Both the position numbers and the translations under genes were made by a program. DNA of 64,000 bases from Streptomyces sp. TLI_235 (lineage in GTDB: Bacteria; Actinomycetota; Actinomycetes; Streptomycetales; Streptomycetaceae), in NCBI GenBank assembly GCA_002300355.1, contig NSGV01000001.1:1550001-1614000 (forward strand), in the 5' to 3' direction. Below the pieces are notes generated by a model, which was not told the DNA's origin, made no database searches, and saw only the letters and a program-made list of their open reading frames with translations. This document shows, in pieces, positions 1 to 8,802 of this stretch (position 1 is the first letter of the stretch; each line of letters begins with the position of its first letter).

Positions 1-510
1 GACGCGCGCTACGCGGTCCGACAGGTCCGGTCGAAGAGGTGCGGTTGGCGGGACGGCCAGAACGGCTCGAGTTCGGGGCGGAACGGGTCCACGGTCGGGT
101 CTCCGGGTGGGCGCAGGGCGGAAGGAGCCGGACGGCCGTCAGATGCGCGGCCCGGCGGAGGGGTTTCGGGGACGGAGGCGGCGCCGGGGCGAACCGGGCC
201 GGTGGGGGTCCGTCAGCGACAGCAGGCGCTGCAGACGAGCGCCTGGTCGATGTGGCGGCGCGCGGTGAGCGCCGGCACGGCAGGGGCGGGCAGTGCCGTG
301 CTGCGGAACGCGTCTGCGGTCACGTCGACTGCCTCCTCCCCCGGGGCACGGCGCCGGGCGGCGCAGCGTGCAACAGGGACGAGCCTTCCACGGCCGGAGG
401 GCCGGAGGCAACCCCGATGACCTCGCCGTCCGCCATCCGGGACCCTTTCGTCCCACGATCCGGACAGCCCGGTGAAACGGCCTGCTGACGGGCCGGCGGC
501 GGACGGGCCG
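1..510. other. Window edge without a convincing gene
   Basis: Several overlapping open frames exist on both strands, but they are Arg/Pro/Gly-rich, lack a good ribosome site and resemble no family I know, so I call none. The end of the stretch has a perfect 7-bp inverted repeat, CTGACGG at 485-491 and CCGTCAG at 508-514. It overlaps the stop codon of cvnD and could act as its terminator. Confidence 0.5.
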
Positions 511-1131
511 TCAGCCCCGCGCCGTCCCGGCTACGTCGAGGCCGGCCAGCCCCGCGGCGTGTTCGACCAGCCGGATCAGCAGCTCCTTGCCGTCGTCCCG
601 GCTGCGCGCGTCGCACAGCAGCACCGGGATGCCCGGGTCCAGGTCGAGGGCGCCGCGGACGTCCTCGGGGGCGTACACCTCGGTGCCCTCGAAGCAGTTG
701 ACGGCGACCACGAAGGGGATGCCGCGCTGCTCGAAGAAGTCCACCGAGGGGAAGGAGTCGGCGAGCCGCCGGGTGTCGGCGAGTACCACGGCGCCGAGCG
801 CGCCCTGGGCCAGTTCGTCCCAGACGAACCAGAACCGGTCCTGCCCGGGCGTGCCGAAGAGGTAGAGGGCGAGGCCGGGGCGCAGGTCGATCCGGCCGAA
901 GTCCATGGCGACCGTGGTGCTGCGCTTGGTCTCGACGCCGGCGGTGTCGTCGACCGGGCGGCCGCGCTCGCTCAGCTGCTCCTCGGTGCGCAGCGGCCGG
1001 ATCTCGCTGACCGCCCCCACCAGGGTGGTCTTGCCGGCGCCGAAGCCGCCGGCGACCAGGATCTTCAGGGCCACGGAGGACCAGAGGGCGGCGCGGGCGT
1101 CCGCCGGGACGTCAGAGTGCACGGAGGCCAT
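511..1131 (-). CDS. cvnD: Conservon GTP-binding protein CvnD
   Basis: This is a 206-aa Ras-like small GTPase of the conservon family, the output element of the membrane-associated CvnABCD signalling complex. The P-loop GGFGAGKTT lies at about residues 28-36, the switch II/G3 segment FGTPGQDRF at about 92-100, and a NCFE motif stands where NKxD is usual, as is common in this family. It is the last gene of a cvnA-B-C-D operon and its start overlaps the end of cvnC by 20 nt, implying translational coupling. In the known S. coelicolor conservons the complex behaves like a bacterial G-protein-coupled sensor. The signal sensed here cannot be read from sequence. Confidence 0.9.
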   Translation of the reverse strand: MASVHSDVPADARAALWSSVALKILVAGGFGAGKTTLVGAVSEIRPLRTEEQLSERGRPVDDTAGVETKRSTTVAMDFGRIDLRPGLALYLFGTPGQDRFWFVWDELAQGALGAVVLADTRRLADSFPSVDFFEQRGIPFVVAVNCFEGTEVYAPEDVRGALDLDPGIPVLLCDARSRDDGKELLIRLVEHAAGLAGLDVAGTARG

Positions 1132-1606
1132 TGATCACGTCTCGCAGGAGTTGCTCGTCGGGGCGCTGGGCGAGCGGCACGGGCCGGGTCACGGTGATCA
1201 GCCCGGCGTCGTTGAGGTCGCCGAGCAGCACACGGACGATGCCGACCGGCAGGTCGCAGTAGGAGCCGAGCTCGGCGACGCTCAGGGGCTCGTCGCGGCA
1301 GAGCGCCAGCAGGGCGTGGTGGGTGGCGTCGAGGGCGGGTGCGTCGTCGGCCCGTCCTTCTGCGTCCGTGGCGCGCACCAGGGAGATGAGGTCGAAGAGT
1401 CCCTCGTCGACCGGTCTGGCCGCCCGTCCCCTGGTCACCGAGAACAGTCGCACCACGGGCCCCGCGTCGTCGTCGAACCAGCGTTCCTCCGCGGCGGTGC
1501 GCGGAGCGAACAGGTCGACCTCGGGCCCGCTGTCGTAGGGGTCGTCGTACGGGTCCTCGTGCGGGGCCCGCGGTGCGTCGTCCTCGTCGGCCATCCCTCG
1601 GCTCAT
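1112..1606 (-). CDS. cvnC: Conservon DUF742 protein CvnC
   Basis: This 164-aa DUF742 protein is the third conservon component. The first ~60 residues are acidic and Asp/Pro-rich; the conserved C-terminal half includes LSVAELGSYCDLPVGIVRVLLGDL followed by DAGLITV, which reads as a winged-helix-like fold. The ATG at 1606 overlaps the cvnB stop in ATGA, so I keep that start; an in-frame ATG 12 nt inside is the alternative. The family is thought to bridge the roadblock protein and the GTPase. It is encoded between cvnB and cvnD and overlaps both. Confidence 0.88.
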   Translation of the reverse strand: MSRGMADEDDAPRAPHEDPYDDPYDSGPEVDLFAPRTAAEERWFDDDAGPVVRLFSVTRGRAARPVDEGLFDLISLVRATDAEGRADDAPALDATHHALLALCRDEPLSVAELGSYCDLPVGIVRVLLGDLNDAGLITVTRPVPLAQRPDEQLLRDVINGLRAL

Positions 1607-2022
1607 CTCTCCTGGGGGGCGGTCTCGGTCCGGGGCTCCGCGGCCAGGTGCTCGCCGACCCGCTTGACCAGCAGGGCCATCTCGTAGGCGATCTGGCCGA
1701 CGTCGGTCTCGGCGTCGCTGAGCACGGCGAGGCAGCTGCCGTCGCCCGCCGCGGTGATGAAGAGGAAGGCCTCGTCCAGCTCGACCATGGTCTGCCGGAC
1801 CCCGCCGACCCGGAAGTGCCGGCCGGCGCCCTTGGCCAGGCTGTGGAAACCGGAGGCGACGGCGGCGAGGTGCTCGGCGTCCTCGCGGGCCAGGCCGCTG
1901 GAGACGCCCGTCGCCAGGCCGTCGCTGGACAGGATCACCGCATGCCTCAGGGTCGCGACGCGGCCCACCAGGTCGTCCAGGAGCCAGTTCAGGTCTCCGG
2001 ACGGCTGTGTCGTTGCGGTCAT
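1603..2022 (-). CDS. cvnB: Conservon roadblock/LC7 protein CvnB
   Basis: This 139-aa protein is a roadblock/LC7 (MglB-like) domain protein that, in conservons and in the MglAB system, regulates the partner small GTPase. The sequence begins MTATTQPSGDLNWLLDDLV and carries the typical core with HAVILSSDGL, the central QTMVELDE strand and LAVLSDAETDVGQIAYEMALLV. The start at 2022 overlaps the cvnA stop in ATGA and is preceded by GGAACCGAGAA-like purines. It is the second gene of the cvnABCD operon. The length is normal for the family and nothing is missing. Confidence 0.92.
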   Translation of the reverse strand: MTATTQPSGDLNWLLDDLVGRVATLRHAVILSSDGLATGVSSGLAREDAEHLAAVASGFHSLAKGAGRHFRVGGVRQTMVELDEAFLFITAAGDGSCLAVLSDAETDVGQIAYEMALLVKRVGEHLAAEPRTETAPQER

Positions 2023-4676
2023 TTCTCGGTTCCTTCCGCTGGGGCGGGTGGTGCGGGTGGTACGGGGTTTCCCGGACGTACGGGGTACAGCTGGGGCCGC
2101 GGGCGCGCGGCGGGCAGAGCAGGTGGGACGGGTGCAGAGGGTAGCGCCACCCGGGGCCGTACGGGACCCCCGACCCGCGGAGGTACGGGAACCGGCGGCT
2201 CCGGCGTGTCCGGGAGGTCCGGCACGACGGTCAGCGAGGCGGGCTGCAGGCGGTCGCCGCGGCCCCGGGCGAAGCCGCGCTGGAAGGAGGCGAAGGCGGC
2301 CCGGGCCTCCTCCGGCGAACGCTCGCGGACGGGCTCGGCGGCCGGCCGGTCGCCGGCCTCCCGCAGCTGGGGGGCCAGGCTGGCCTGCCGGACGCGCTTG
2401 GGCAGCAGCCCGCCCGCGACCGGCGCGGCGCTCCCCGCGGGCGCGGCGGGGGCCGCGGCAGCGGGCTGTGCGGCCTCCTCGGCCGGCGCCGGCTCGGCGG
2501 GGCCGTCCGGGCGGCGGTGCCGGCCGGTGCCCACCTCCTGGTCCGGGACGGACGCCGGGCCGCCGGGGCGGCGGCGGGGCAGGCCGCCCGGGGTGGCGGC
2601 CGGGTCGGCGGCCGAGGGCTTCGGTCCGCCGTTGATCCGCGGGGCGCTGCGGGCCCGGGCGCCGCGGCCCGCCCCGGCAGCGCCGGACCCCGCGGCGCCC
2701 GCCCCGGCGGGGACGGCCTCCGGAGCCGGGCGGGCCGGCTCGGCGGCGGGCCGGCCGGAGAACTGGTCCGCCATCACCTCGTTGGCGTCGGCCAGCAGCT
2801 CGCGCGGGATGAGCACCACGGCGGTGGAGCCGCCGTACGGCGAGGGCCGCAGGTGGACCCCGATGCCGTGCCGGCGGGCCAGCCGGCTGACCACGAAGAG
2901 GCCGAGCCGGTCGGTGTCGGCGAGGTCGAACTCCTGCTCCACCGCGAGCCGCTGGTTGATCTCCTCCAGCGCGTGCTCGCCGAGGCCGAGGCCGCGGTCG
3001 TCGATCTCCAGGCAGAAGCCGTGCGCGACGACCTCGCCCTGCACCGTGACCTGGGTGTGCGGCGGGGAGAAGACCGTGGCGTTCTCGATGAGCTCGGCGA
3101 CCAGGTGGGTGACGTCGGCGACCGCGCTGCCGAGCAGGCCGGTGCCGGGGAACGGCCGGACGATCACCCGGGCGTAGTCCTCGACCTCGCCGACCGCGGC
3201 CCGCACCACGTCGACCATCCGGACGGGCTTGCGCCAGGCCCGGCCCGGGGAGCCGCCGGAGAGGATGATCAGGCCCTCGGAGTGCCGGCGCATGCGGGTG
3301 GTCAGGTGGTCGAGCCGGAAGAGGTCCTCCAGCTCCGTCGGGTCCTCGGTGCGGCGCTCCATCGCGTCCAGCAGGGTGAGCTGGCGGTGCAGCAGCACCT
3401 GGCTGCGCCGGGCGAGGTTGACGAAGACCGCGGCGACGCCGCGGCGCAGCTCCGCCTGCTCGACGACGGCCTCGACGGCGACCCGCTGGACGTCGTGGAA
3501 GGCCCGGCCGACCTGGCCGATCTCGGCGGGGCCGAACTCCAGCTCGGGCGTCTCGGCGGCGACGTCGACGCTCTCGCCGCGGCGCAGCCGCAGCATCATG
3601 TGCGGCAGCCGGGCGCCGGAGAGCTCCTGGGCGGCGTTGCGCAGCGCGATGAGTTCGCGGACGTGGCCGCGGCCGATCCGGTAGGAGATGAGCACCGAGA
3701 GGACGACGGCGATCAGGCCGATCACACCGGCGACGGCGCCGCGGACGATCTGGTTGACCGCGTACGAGTTGGCGCGTTCGCCGATCCGGTCGGCGAGCCG
3801 GGTGTTCAGGTCGGCGTAGGAGGAGAGCACCGGGGTGGCCGCCTCGCGCCACGGGTCCTTGGGGTTGGCGTGGACGGCGGCGACGCGCTGCACGGCGGAG
3901 TCGAAGTTGGCCTCGGCGGCGGCGAGCGCCATCCACGGGTCGGAGCTGCGCAGGTCCGCGTAGTCGCGCTGGTCGATGAGGTCGAGCTCGCCGGCGTAGA
4001 CGCTGAACAGCGCCTGCTGGGAGTGCATGTTGTCCAGCGCCACCTGGATCATGTCTTCGTCCGGCTTGGCGGTCACCCGCAGCGCCTGCATCGCCGCGGT
4101 CTCGGCGGCGAGGTACTCGCGGGCGCGGACGAGCTCGGTGAGCAGCATGGTCTGGCGGGGCAGCTGGCCGCCCTGGCGGCCGGCGAAGGAGGAGCGGAAC
4201 GGGAAGACCGTGTCCACCAGGTCGCCGTAGGCGAGCAGCTCGTGGTTCCAGCTGACGACGTCGCGGCCGGCCTGGCTGCGGATCGCGGGGAGCTGGTCGG
4301 CGGCGGTGAGGATGTCCTGGTACTTGGTCCGCTGCTGGGCGTCGAGCCGGTCGAAGGCGGACGTGTCGCTGAGGTAGCGCAGTTCGCGCAGGCTGCGGTC
4401 GGTCGCGGCCTGGGCGTGCTCGAAGGCGTCCTTGTCGGCCTGCGAGCCGGGTTCGGCGAGGCGGAGGACGGCGGTGCGCCGTTCCTCCTGGAGATCCAGT
4501 GTGTAACGGTCGACAGGTTTGACGAGGTCATGAAAAGCTGAGCTCACGTCGAACTGGCTGCGGACGTCCCCGGTGGTGACCAGGGTCGCGTAGACCCACA
4601 GCCCGGTGAGCGCCACGATGGGCACCATGAGCAGCGCGATGATCTTCGCGCGGATCGAGCTGCTGCGCAGACGCAT
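2019..4676 (-). CDS. cvnA: Conservon sensor kinase-like protein CvnA (NIT domain)
   Basis: This 885-aa membrane protein is the input of the conservon. A first membrane segment lies at residues ~10-30, an extracytoplasmic nitrate/nitrite-sensing-like (NIT) helical domain at ~50-300, and a second membrane segment at ~309-331. HAMP-like and dimerisation helices follow, then an HATPase domain with N box ELIENATVFSPP, G1 box DDRGLGLG and G2-like LGLFVVSRLARRHGIGV (about 500-625). The last ~250 residues are a disordered Pro/Ala/Arg-rich tail, usual for CvnA proteins. No classical H-box His-Glu pair is evident, as in the family, so true kinase activity is uncertain. Confidence 0.9.
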   Translation of the reverse strand: MRLRSSSIRAKIIALLMVPIVALTGLWVYATLVTTGDVRSQFDVSSAFHDLVKPVDRYTLDLQEERRTAVLRLAEPGSQADKDAFEHAQAATDRSLRELRYLSDTSAFDRLDAQQRTKYQDILTAADQLPAIRSQAGRDVVSWNHELLAYGDLVDTVFPFRSSFAGRQGGQLPRQTMLLTELVRAREYLAAETAAMQALRVTAKPDEDMIQVALDNMHSQQALFSVYAGELDLIDQRDYADLRSSDPWMALAAAEANFDSAVQRVAAVHANPKDPWREAATPVLSSYADLNTRLADRIGERANSYAVNQIVRGAVAGVIGLIAVVLSVLISYRIGRGHVRELIALRNAAQELSGARLPHMMLRLRRGESVDVAAETPELEFGPAEIGQVGRAFHDVQRVAVEAVVEQAELRRGVAAVFVNLARRSQVLLHRQLTLLDAMERRTEDPTELEDLFRLDHLTTRMRRHSEGLIILSGGSPGRAWRKPVRMVDVVRAAVGEVEDYARVIVRPFPGTGLLGSAVADVTHLVAELIENATVFSPPHTQVTVQGEVVAHGFCLEIDDRGLGLGEHALEEINQRLAVEQEFDLADTDRLGLFVVSRLARRHGIGVHLRPSPYGGSTAVVLIPRELLADANEVMADQFSGRPAAEPARPAPEAVPAGAGAAGSGAAGAGRGARARSAPRINGGPKPSAADPAATPGGLPRRRPGGPASVPDQEVGTGRHRRPDGPAEPAPAEEAAQPAAAAPAAPAGSAAPVAGGLLPKRVRQASLAPQLREAGDRPAAEPVRERSPEEARAAFASFQRGFARGRGDRLQPASLTVVPDLPDTPEPPVPVPPRVGGPVRPRVALPSAPVPPALPAARPRPQLYPVRPGNPVPPAPPAPAEGTEK

Positions 4677-5041
4677 GGAGTCCTCGGTCGGGATGGAGCC
4701 AGGCGCGGACAGGGTGCGGTTCGGCGGGTGGTCGCGCCTCCCCGATCGGGCATAGGTGTCCCGGCGAAGGGGCCGGGCGGTCGGATCTGCGTGACTCTAC
4801 ACCGCGCTGACCACCCGTTCGAAGGGTCGCACCCATCCCCGACGGCGCCTGTCCGATTGTTCCGGGATTGCTCCCCGGGCGAACCCTCTTTGCTGTCACC
4901 GGGGGGTGCACGCGGTGCCGATCGCGCCGGGGCCGCCTCGGCCTCTGGGCAGCGCCGGGGGGCATCCGGTAGCTTCGCTGGCGATCCGTCCGCACGGCCG
5001 GGCAGGCCGGCCAGGCGGGAACGACGGGGATCGGGGGCGGT
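4677..5041. promoter_or_regulatory. Divergent promoter region cvnA / fadD
   Basis: This 365-nt gap separates cvnA (minus) from the acyl-CoA ligase (plus). On the minus strand, TTCGAA, 18 nt and TAGAGT (about 4796-4825) make a plausible promoter for the conservon. On the plus strand, TAGCTT at 4970-4975 is a candidate -10 for the ligase. The assignments are inferred by eye; I see no operator-like palindrome. Confidence 0.35.
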
Positions 5042-6862
5042 GTGCGCGAGGTCAGCAGCCCCGCCCTGTCCGAGCCGGCCGCGGGCGGGCTGGCCGATTC
5101 GGTGTTCGACACGGCCGAGCAGAACCCGGGGCTGATCCAGCTCTCCCGGCTGGTCGACGGGGTCTGGCAGCCGGTGACGGCGCGGCAGTTCCGCGACGAC
5201 GTGCTCGCCCTCGCCAAGGGGCTGCTCACCCGGGGCGTGCGCTACGGCGACCGGGTCGCCGTGATGTCCGGGACCTGTTACGAGTGGTCCCTCTTCGACT
5301 ACGCGCTCTGGGCGGTCGGCGCGATCCCCGTCCCGGTCTACCCGACCTCGGCGCCGGAGCAGGTCCGCTGGATCCTCGCCGAGACGCAGGCGGTGGCCTG
5401 CGTGGTGGAGCACGAGGACCACGCGATGACGGTCGGCGCGGTGTGCGACGCGCTGCCCGAGCTGACCGGCATCTGGCAGCTCGACCGGGACTGCGTCGGC
5501 ACGCTGATCGAGGACGGCCGGGGCGTGCCGGACTCCCTGGTGCACCGCCAGCGCCTGGGCGTGACCGCGGAGAGCATCGCCACCGTCATCTACACCTCGG
5601 GCACCACCGGCCGCCCCAAGGGCTGCCTGCTGACCCACGGCAACTTCGCCGCCGAGGCGGACGCCCTGCTGGACGGCTGGGACGAGATCTTCCGGGACAC
5701 CGGCGGTGCGCCGCCGGCCACCCTGCTCTTCCTGCCGCTGGCGCACGTCTACGGCCGGATGGTGCAGGTCGCGGCCGTCCGCGGCGGCATCCGGATCGGC
5801 CACCACGGCCAGCTCTCCACCGACAGCCTGCTGCCCGCTCTGGAGTCCTTCCGGCCGACCTTCCTGCACGCCGTGCCCTACGTCTTCGAGAAGATCTACC
5901 AGCGGGCCAGGGAGCGGGCGGAGGAGGCCGGCAAGGTCGAGCTGTTCGACCAGGCCGCGGAGACGGCGGTCGCCTGGGCCGCGGCCCGCGAGCGGAAGGC
6001 GCTCGGCCGGGGCGCCGGGCCGAGCGCGGCCCTGCGGATGCGGCACGCCGCCTACGACCGGCTGGTGTACCAGCGGCTGCGGGCGGTGCTCGGCGGCCGG
6101 GTGCGCAACATCATGTCCGGCGGCTCCACCCTGGGCCGCGAACTCGGCCTGTTCTTCGCCGGGGCCGGCATGACGGTCTACGAGGGGTACGGGCTGACCG
6201 AGACCACCGCGGCCGTGACGGCGAACCCGCCGGGCCGGCCGAAGTTCGGCACGGTGGGCCGGCCGGTGCCCGGGGCGTCGGTGGCGATCGCCGAGGACGG
6301 CGAGGTGTGGGTGCGCGGCGGCACGGTCTTCTCCGGCTACCTGAACCACCCGCGCTGCACCGAGGCGGCGCTCGTCCAGGGCTGGCTGGCCACCGGCGAC
6401 ATCGGCGAGCTGGACGAGGACGGCTACCTCACCATCACCGGCCGCAAGAAGGAGCTGATCGTCACCAGCAGCGGCAAGAACCTCGCGCCCGGCGCCCTGG
6501 AGGAGCGGGTCCGCGCCCATCCGCTGGTGGCGCAGTGCCTGGTGGTCGGCGACAACCGTCCGTACGTGGCGGCGCTGATCACCCTGGACGCCCAGGCGCT
6601 GGCGCACTGGCTGAAGCTGCGCGGCCGGGAGCAGCTGGACGTGTGGGGCGCACTGGCCGACACCCAGCTGCACGGGGAGGTCCAGCGGGCGGTGGCGGCG
6701 GCCAACACGGCCGTCTCGCGGGCCGAGTCGATCCGCGCCTTCCGGCTGCTGCCGAAGGAGTTCAGCGCCGAGGACGGCCTGCTGACGCCCTCGCTGAAGA
6801 TGCGGCGCGGCGCGATCCTGGCGTACTACGCCGGGGACATCGAGGAGCTGTACGCGCCCTGA
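5042..6862 (+). CDS. fadD: Long-chain fatty-acid-CoA ligase (AMP-forming)
   Basis: This 606-aa ANL-superfamily enzyme activates fatty acids through an acyl-adenylate to acyl-CoA. The P-loop YTSGTTGRPKG lies at residues ~184-194, the A5 motif GYGLTET at ~381-387, and the A7-A8 region TGDIGELDEDGYLTITGRKKE near 448-468, followed by SSGKNLAP. Length and motif order fit the FadD15-type long-chain ligases of actinobacteria. The GTG start follows a G-rich stretch (GGGGATCGGGGG). It stands alone, divergent from the conservon and convergent with a secreted lipase, with a strong terminator between. Substrate chain length cannot be read from sequence. Confidence 0.9.
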   Translation: MREVSSPALSEPAAGGLADSVFDTAEQNPGLIQLSRLVDGVWQPVTARQFRDDVLALAKGLLTRGVRYGDRVAVMSGTCYEWSLFDYALWAVGAIPVPVYPTSAPEQVRWILAETQAVACVVEHEDHAMTVGAVCDALPELTGIWQLDRDCVGTLIEDGRGVPDSLVHRQRLGVTAESIATVIYTSGTTGRPKGCLLTHGNFAAEADALLDGWDEIFRDTGGAPPATLLFLPLAHVYGRMVQVAAVRGGIRIGHHGQLSTDSLLPALESFRPTFLHAVPYVFEKIYQRARERAEEAGKVELFDQAAETAVAWAAARERKALGRGAGPSAALRMRHAAYDRLVYQRLRAVLGGRVRNIMSGGSTLGRELGLFFAGAGMTVYEGYGLTETTAAVTANPPGRPKFGTVGRPVPGASVAIAEDGEVWVRGGTVFSGYLNHPRCTEAALVQGWLATGDIGELDEDGYLTITGRKKELIVTSSGKNLAPGALEERVRAHPLVAQCLVVGDNRPYVAALITLDAQALAHWLKLRGREQLDVWGALADTQLHGEVQRAVAAANTAVSRAESIRAFRLLPKEFSAEDGLLTPSLKMRRGAILAYYAGDIEELYAP

Positions 6863-6902
6863 CGGCCCGCCGCGCCGCGGGGTGCGCGGGCGCGGCGGGC
6901 CG
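6863..6902. terminator. Bidirectional terminator between fadD and lipase gene
   Basis: A perfect 14-bp GC inverted repeat, CGGCCCGCCGCGCC at 6863-6876 and its complement at 6889-6902 with a 12-nt loop, fills the gap between two convergent genes. There is no U tract, which is normal for high-GC actinobacterial terminators. Confidence 0.8.
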
Positions 6903-6910
6903 GTGGGGGG

Positions 6911-7708
6911 TCAGGCCGCGGCGCTGAACGACGGCAGGTAGCCGCCGGACTGTCCGGCCTTGTTCGGGTGGTAGCTCTCGTCGACGGGCAGCGTGGTGCT
7001 GTTCAGCCACTGGGTGGCCGAGCCGCAGATCTCGTGCTCGGTGAAGATGCTGCGGACGTCCTTGAAGGCGAACCCGGCGTCGGCGGCGCGCTTGGCGATC
7101 ACCGAGTCGAGGGTGTCGGCGGCGCCGTTGATCGCGGTGCGCTTGGTGTCGCCGATGCCGAAGATGCAGTTGCCGCCGATCTTGTAGAGGTGCGGGTAGC
7201 CGAGCACCACGACGCGCGCGTTGGGGGCCTTGTTGCGGATCGCCGAGTACACCGCGTCGAGCTGGCCCGGCAGGGTGTTGGTGGCGTAGGACTTCGCGGT
7301 GGCCACCGCGCTCAGGCAGGAGCTCTCGGAGTTGAGCACGCAGGTCTGCATGGTGCTGGCGAATCCGGCGTCGTTGCCGCCGATGGTGATGCTGACCAGC
7401 GTGGTGCTGGAGCTGAGGGCGGAGAGCTGGTTGTTCAGCACGTCGCCGGTCTTCGCACCGGAACAGGCCACGAAGCTGAACGAGGTGGGGGCGTTGGCGT
7501 TCTTCCAGAGGTACGGATAGGCATTGGTGCTGCGCTTGCAACTGCCGCTGTCACTGGTGTAGCTGCCCGCTCCGACGCCCGCGGAGTACGAGTCGCCGAG
7601 AGCGACGTACCGGGCTCCGGCGGCCGAGGCGTCGGTGGCGGTGAGGAGCGTGGACAGGGAGAGCGCGAGTGCCGTGGCCGCGACGGGCAGGACTCTGGCT
7701 CGAGGCAT
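6911..7708 (-). CDS. Secreted SGNH/GDSL-family lipase/esterase
   Basis: This 265-aa secreted hydrolase carries an N-terminal signal peptide: basic MPRAR, a hydrophobic core, and cleavage near ASA-A at about residue 30. SGNH block I is GDSYSAG (nucleophile Ser), block III is GGNDAGF, and block V is DESYHPN with the catalytic His. Six mature cysteines sit where the S. coelicolor and S. rimosus extracellular SGNH lipases have three disulfides. A GGAGGT ribosome site lies 7 nt upstream of the ATG. It probably hydrolyses extracellular lipid or ester substrates; specificity is open. It is transcribed alone, and a short inverted repeat lies in its leader. Confidence 0.92.
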   Translation of the reverse strand: MPRARVLPVAATALALSLSTLLTATDASAAGARYVALGDSYSAGVGAGSYTSDSGSCKRSTNAYPYLWKNANAPTSFSFVACSGAKTGDVLNNQLSALSSSTTLVSITIGGNDAGFASTMQTCVLNSESSCLSAVATAKSYATNTLPGQLDAVYSAIRNKAPNARVVVLGYPHLYKIGGNCIFGIGDTKRTAINGAADTLDSVIAKRAADAGFAFKDVRSIFTEHEICGSATQWLNSTTLPVDESYHPNKAGQSGGYLPSFSAAA

Positions 7709-7761
7709 GGGGGTACCTCCGGGTGGGGGGTGAATGCGATCCGGAAGTGGGGGTGACCCGG

Positions 7762-7777
7762 ATCACACTGTTGTGAT
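7762..7777. promoter_or_regulatory. Inverted repeat upstream of the lipase gene
   Basis: ATCACA-CTGT-TGTGAT is a perfect 6-bp inverted repeat 54 nt upstream of the lipase start, in a locally AT-richer leader. Position and symmetry suit an operator, but no regulator can be named. Another short palindrome, TTGACG-GAT-CGTCAA (7902-7916), shares TTGACGGATCG with 7820-7830 in the same gap. Confidence 0.35.
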
Positions 7778-7929
7778 ACCAGGCAGTAGCCTCGCCGGAT
7801 AGCGCCCATGCCAAAGTTGTTGACGGATCGGCAGATGTGGCACCGTCATGTCATCGCGGTGTCGTCGGAAATTCGGGTGAATACCTTTTCTGGGAAAATG
7901 ATTGACGGATCGTCAAGGATTCCTGGGAG

Positions 7930-8529
7930 TCACCCGAAGAGCACGCAGCCGGCCTGCGGGAGCTCCTCGATGGTCTCGTTCGCCGCCGCCGGCACGCCCA
8001 GGTGCGCCACCGCCGCGGCCACCGCCGCGCGCGCCTGACGGACCCCCTGCGCGCCCCAGCCGAGCAGCTCCACCGCCAGCCCGGGCGCCACCAGCAGCCG
8101 CCGGTAGTGCCGGCCCGAGGCCGGGTCCGGCAGCGACGGGCCGACCCGGCGCAGCGCCGCCGCCATCCGCACCCGGGCGCACTCGTGCCCGCCGTTGGCC
8201 GAGCCGACCCGGTCGTACAGGTAGCCCAGGTACCAGGGGCGGCCGATCACGGCCTGCGCCTCCTCGCCGGCCTCCCGGGCGAGGGCGGCGGCCGGGTCCC
8301 CGGCGTCCTCCGGCTCCAGCGAGCCGCCGGGCAGGCTGACGATCCCGTCCTTCGGGTTGACCAGGGTGAGCACCCGCCCGTCCGGGGCGAACAGCCAGCC
8401 CCAGGACTGCTTCACCGGCAGCCCCGCCGGCACGTCCTCGCCGGGCCGCCACGGCCAACCCGCGATCGGCCGGCGCCGGACCCTCCCGAGCAGGTCGGCG
8501 ATCTCCGCGCTGTACTCGATGCGGTTCAC
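7930..8529 (-). CDS. NUDIX hydrolase
   Basis: This 199-aa protein contains a NUDIX box: GGSLEPE, a slightly lengthened linker, then REAGEEAQAVIG, the metal-binding signature of enzymes that cleave nucleoside diphosphate-X bonds. The N-terminal segment includes VKQSWGWLFAPDGRVLTLVNPKDG, typical of the beta sheet before the box. I choose the GTG at 8529 because GGAGGGG lies just upstream; longer in-frame starts would add a Pro/Arg-rich leader of no family character. The substrate is unknown. It lies upstream of and divergent from sbcD, which suggests a loose housekeeping or nucleotide-sanitation context. Confidence 0.82.
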   Translation of the reverse strand: MNRIEYSAEIADLLGRVRRRPIAGWPWRPGEDVPAGLPVKQSWGWLFAPDGRVLTLVNPKDGIVSLPGGSLEPEDAGDPAAALAREAGEEAQAVIGRPWYLGYLYDRVGSANGGHECARVRMAAALRRVGPSLPDPASGRHYRRLLVAPGLAVELLGWGAQGVRQARAAVAAAVAHLGVPAAANETIEELPQAGCVLFG

Positions 8530-8802
8530 GCGTGTCCCCTCCGGTCCCGGGCCGCCGGCGCGCCCGGTCGGCGGCCGGGGAGCGGGTGCGGCGGGCCGCC
8601 CCCCGCTCCGACTGTTGATCTTCCCCGAACATCCGGTCGATGAACAGCCCTGACCGCCGCCCGGGGCACACCCGGAACGCCGCCGTGGCCGCGCCGCGAC
8701 CCTACCGCCCGTCACCGACGGTCCGCCCGGCATCACGGATCGGCATCGGCCGAGGCGGTCGGGGCCCCGAGCTGTCGGTGCCGCCCGTTATGGTCGGTGA
8801 CC

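Noticed and set aside
39..488. Open frame of 149 codons on the plus strand at the window edge
   Set aside because: Arg/Gly-rich, no ribosome site, and overlapping frames on both strands look equally good; typical of non-coding high-GC DNA.
511..4676. Conservon as a five-gene type with a P450 (cvnE)
   Set aside because: Nothing after cvnD on the minus strand resembles a P450; the P450 at 37.4 kb belongs to the cyclodipeptide pair.
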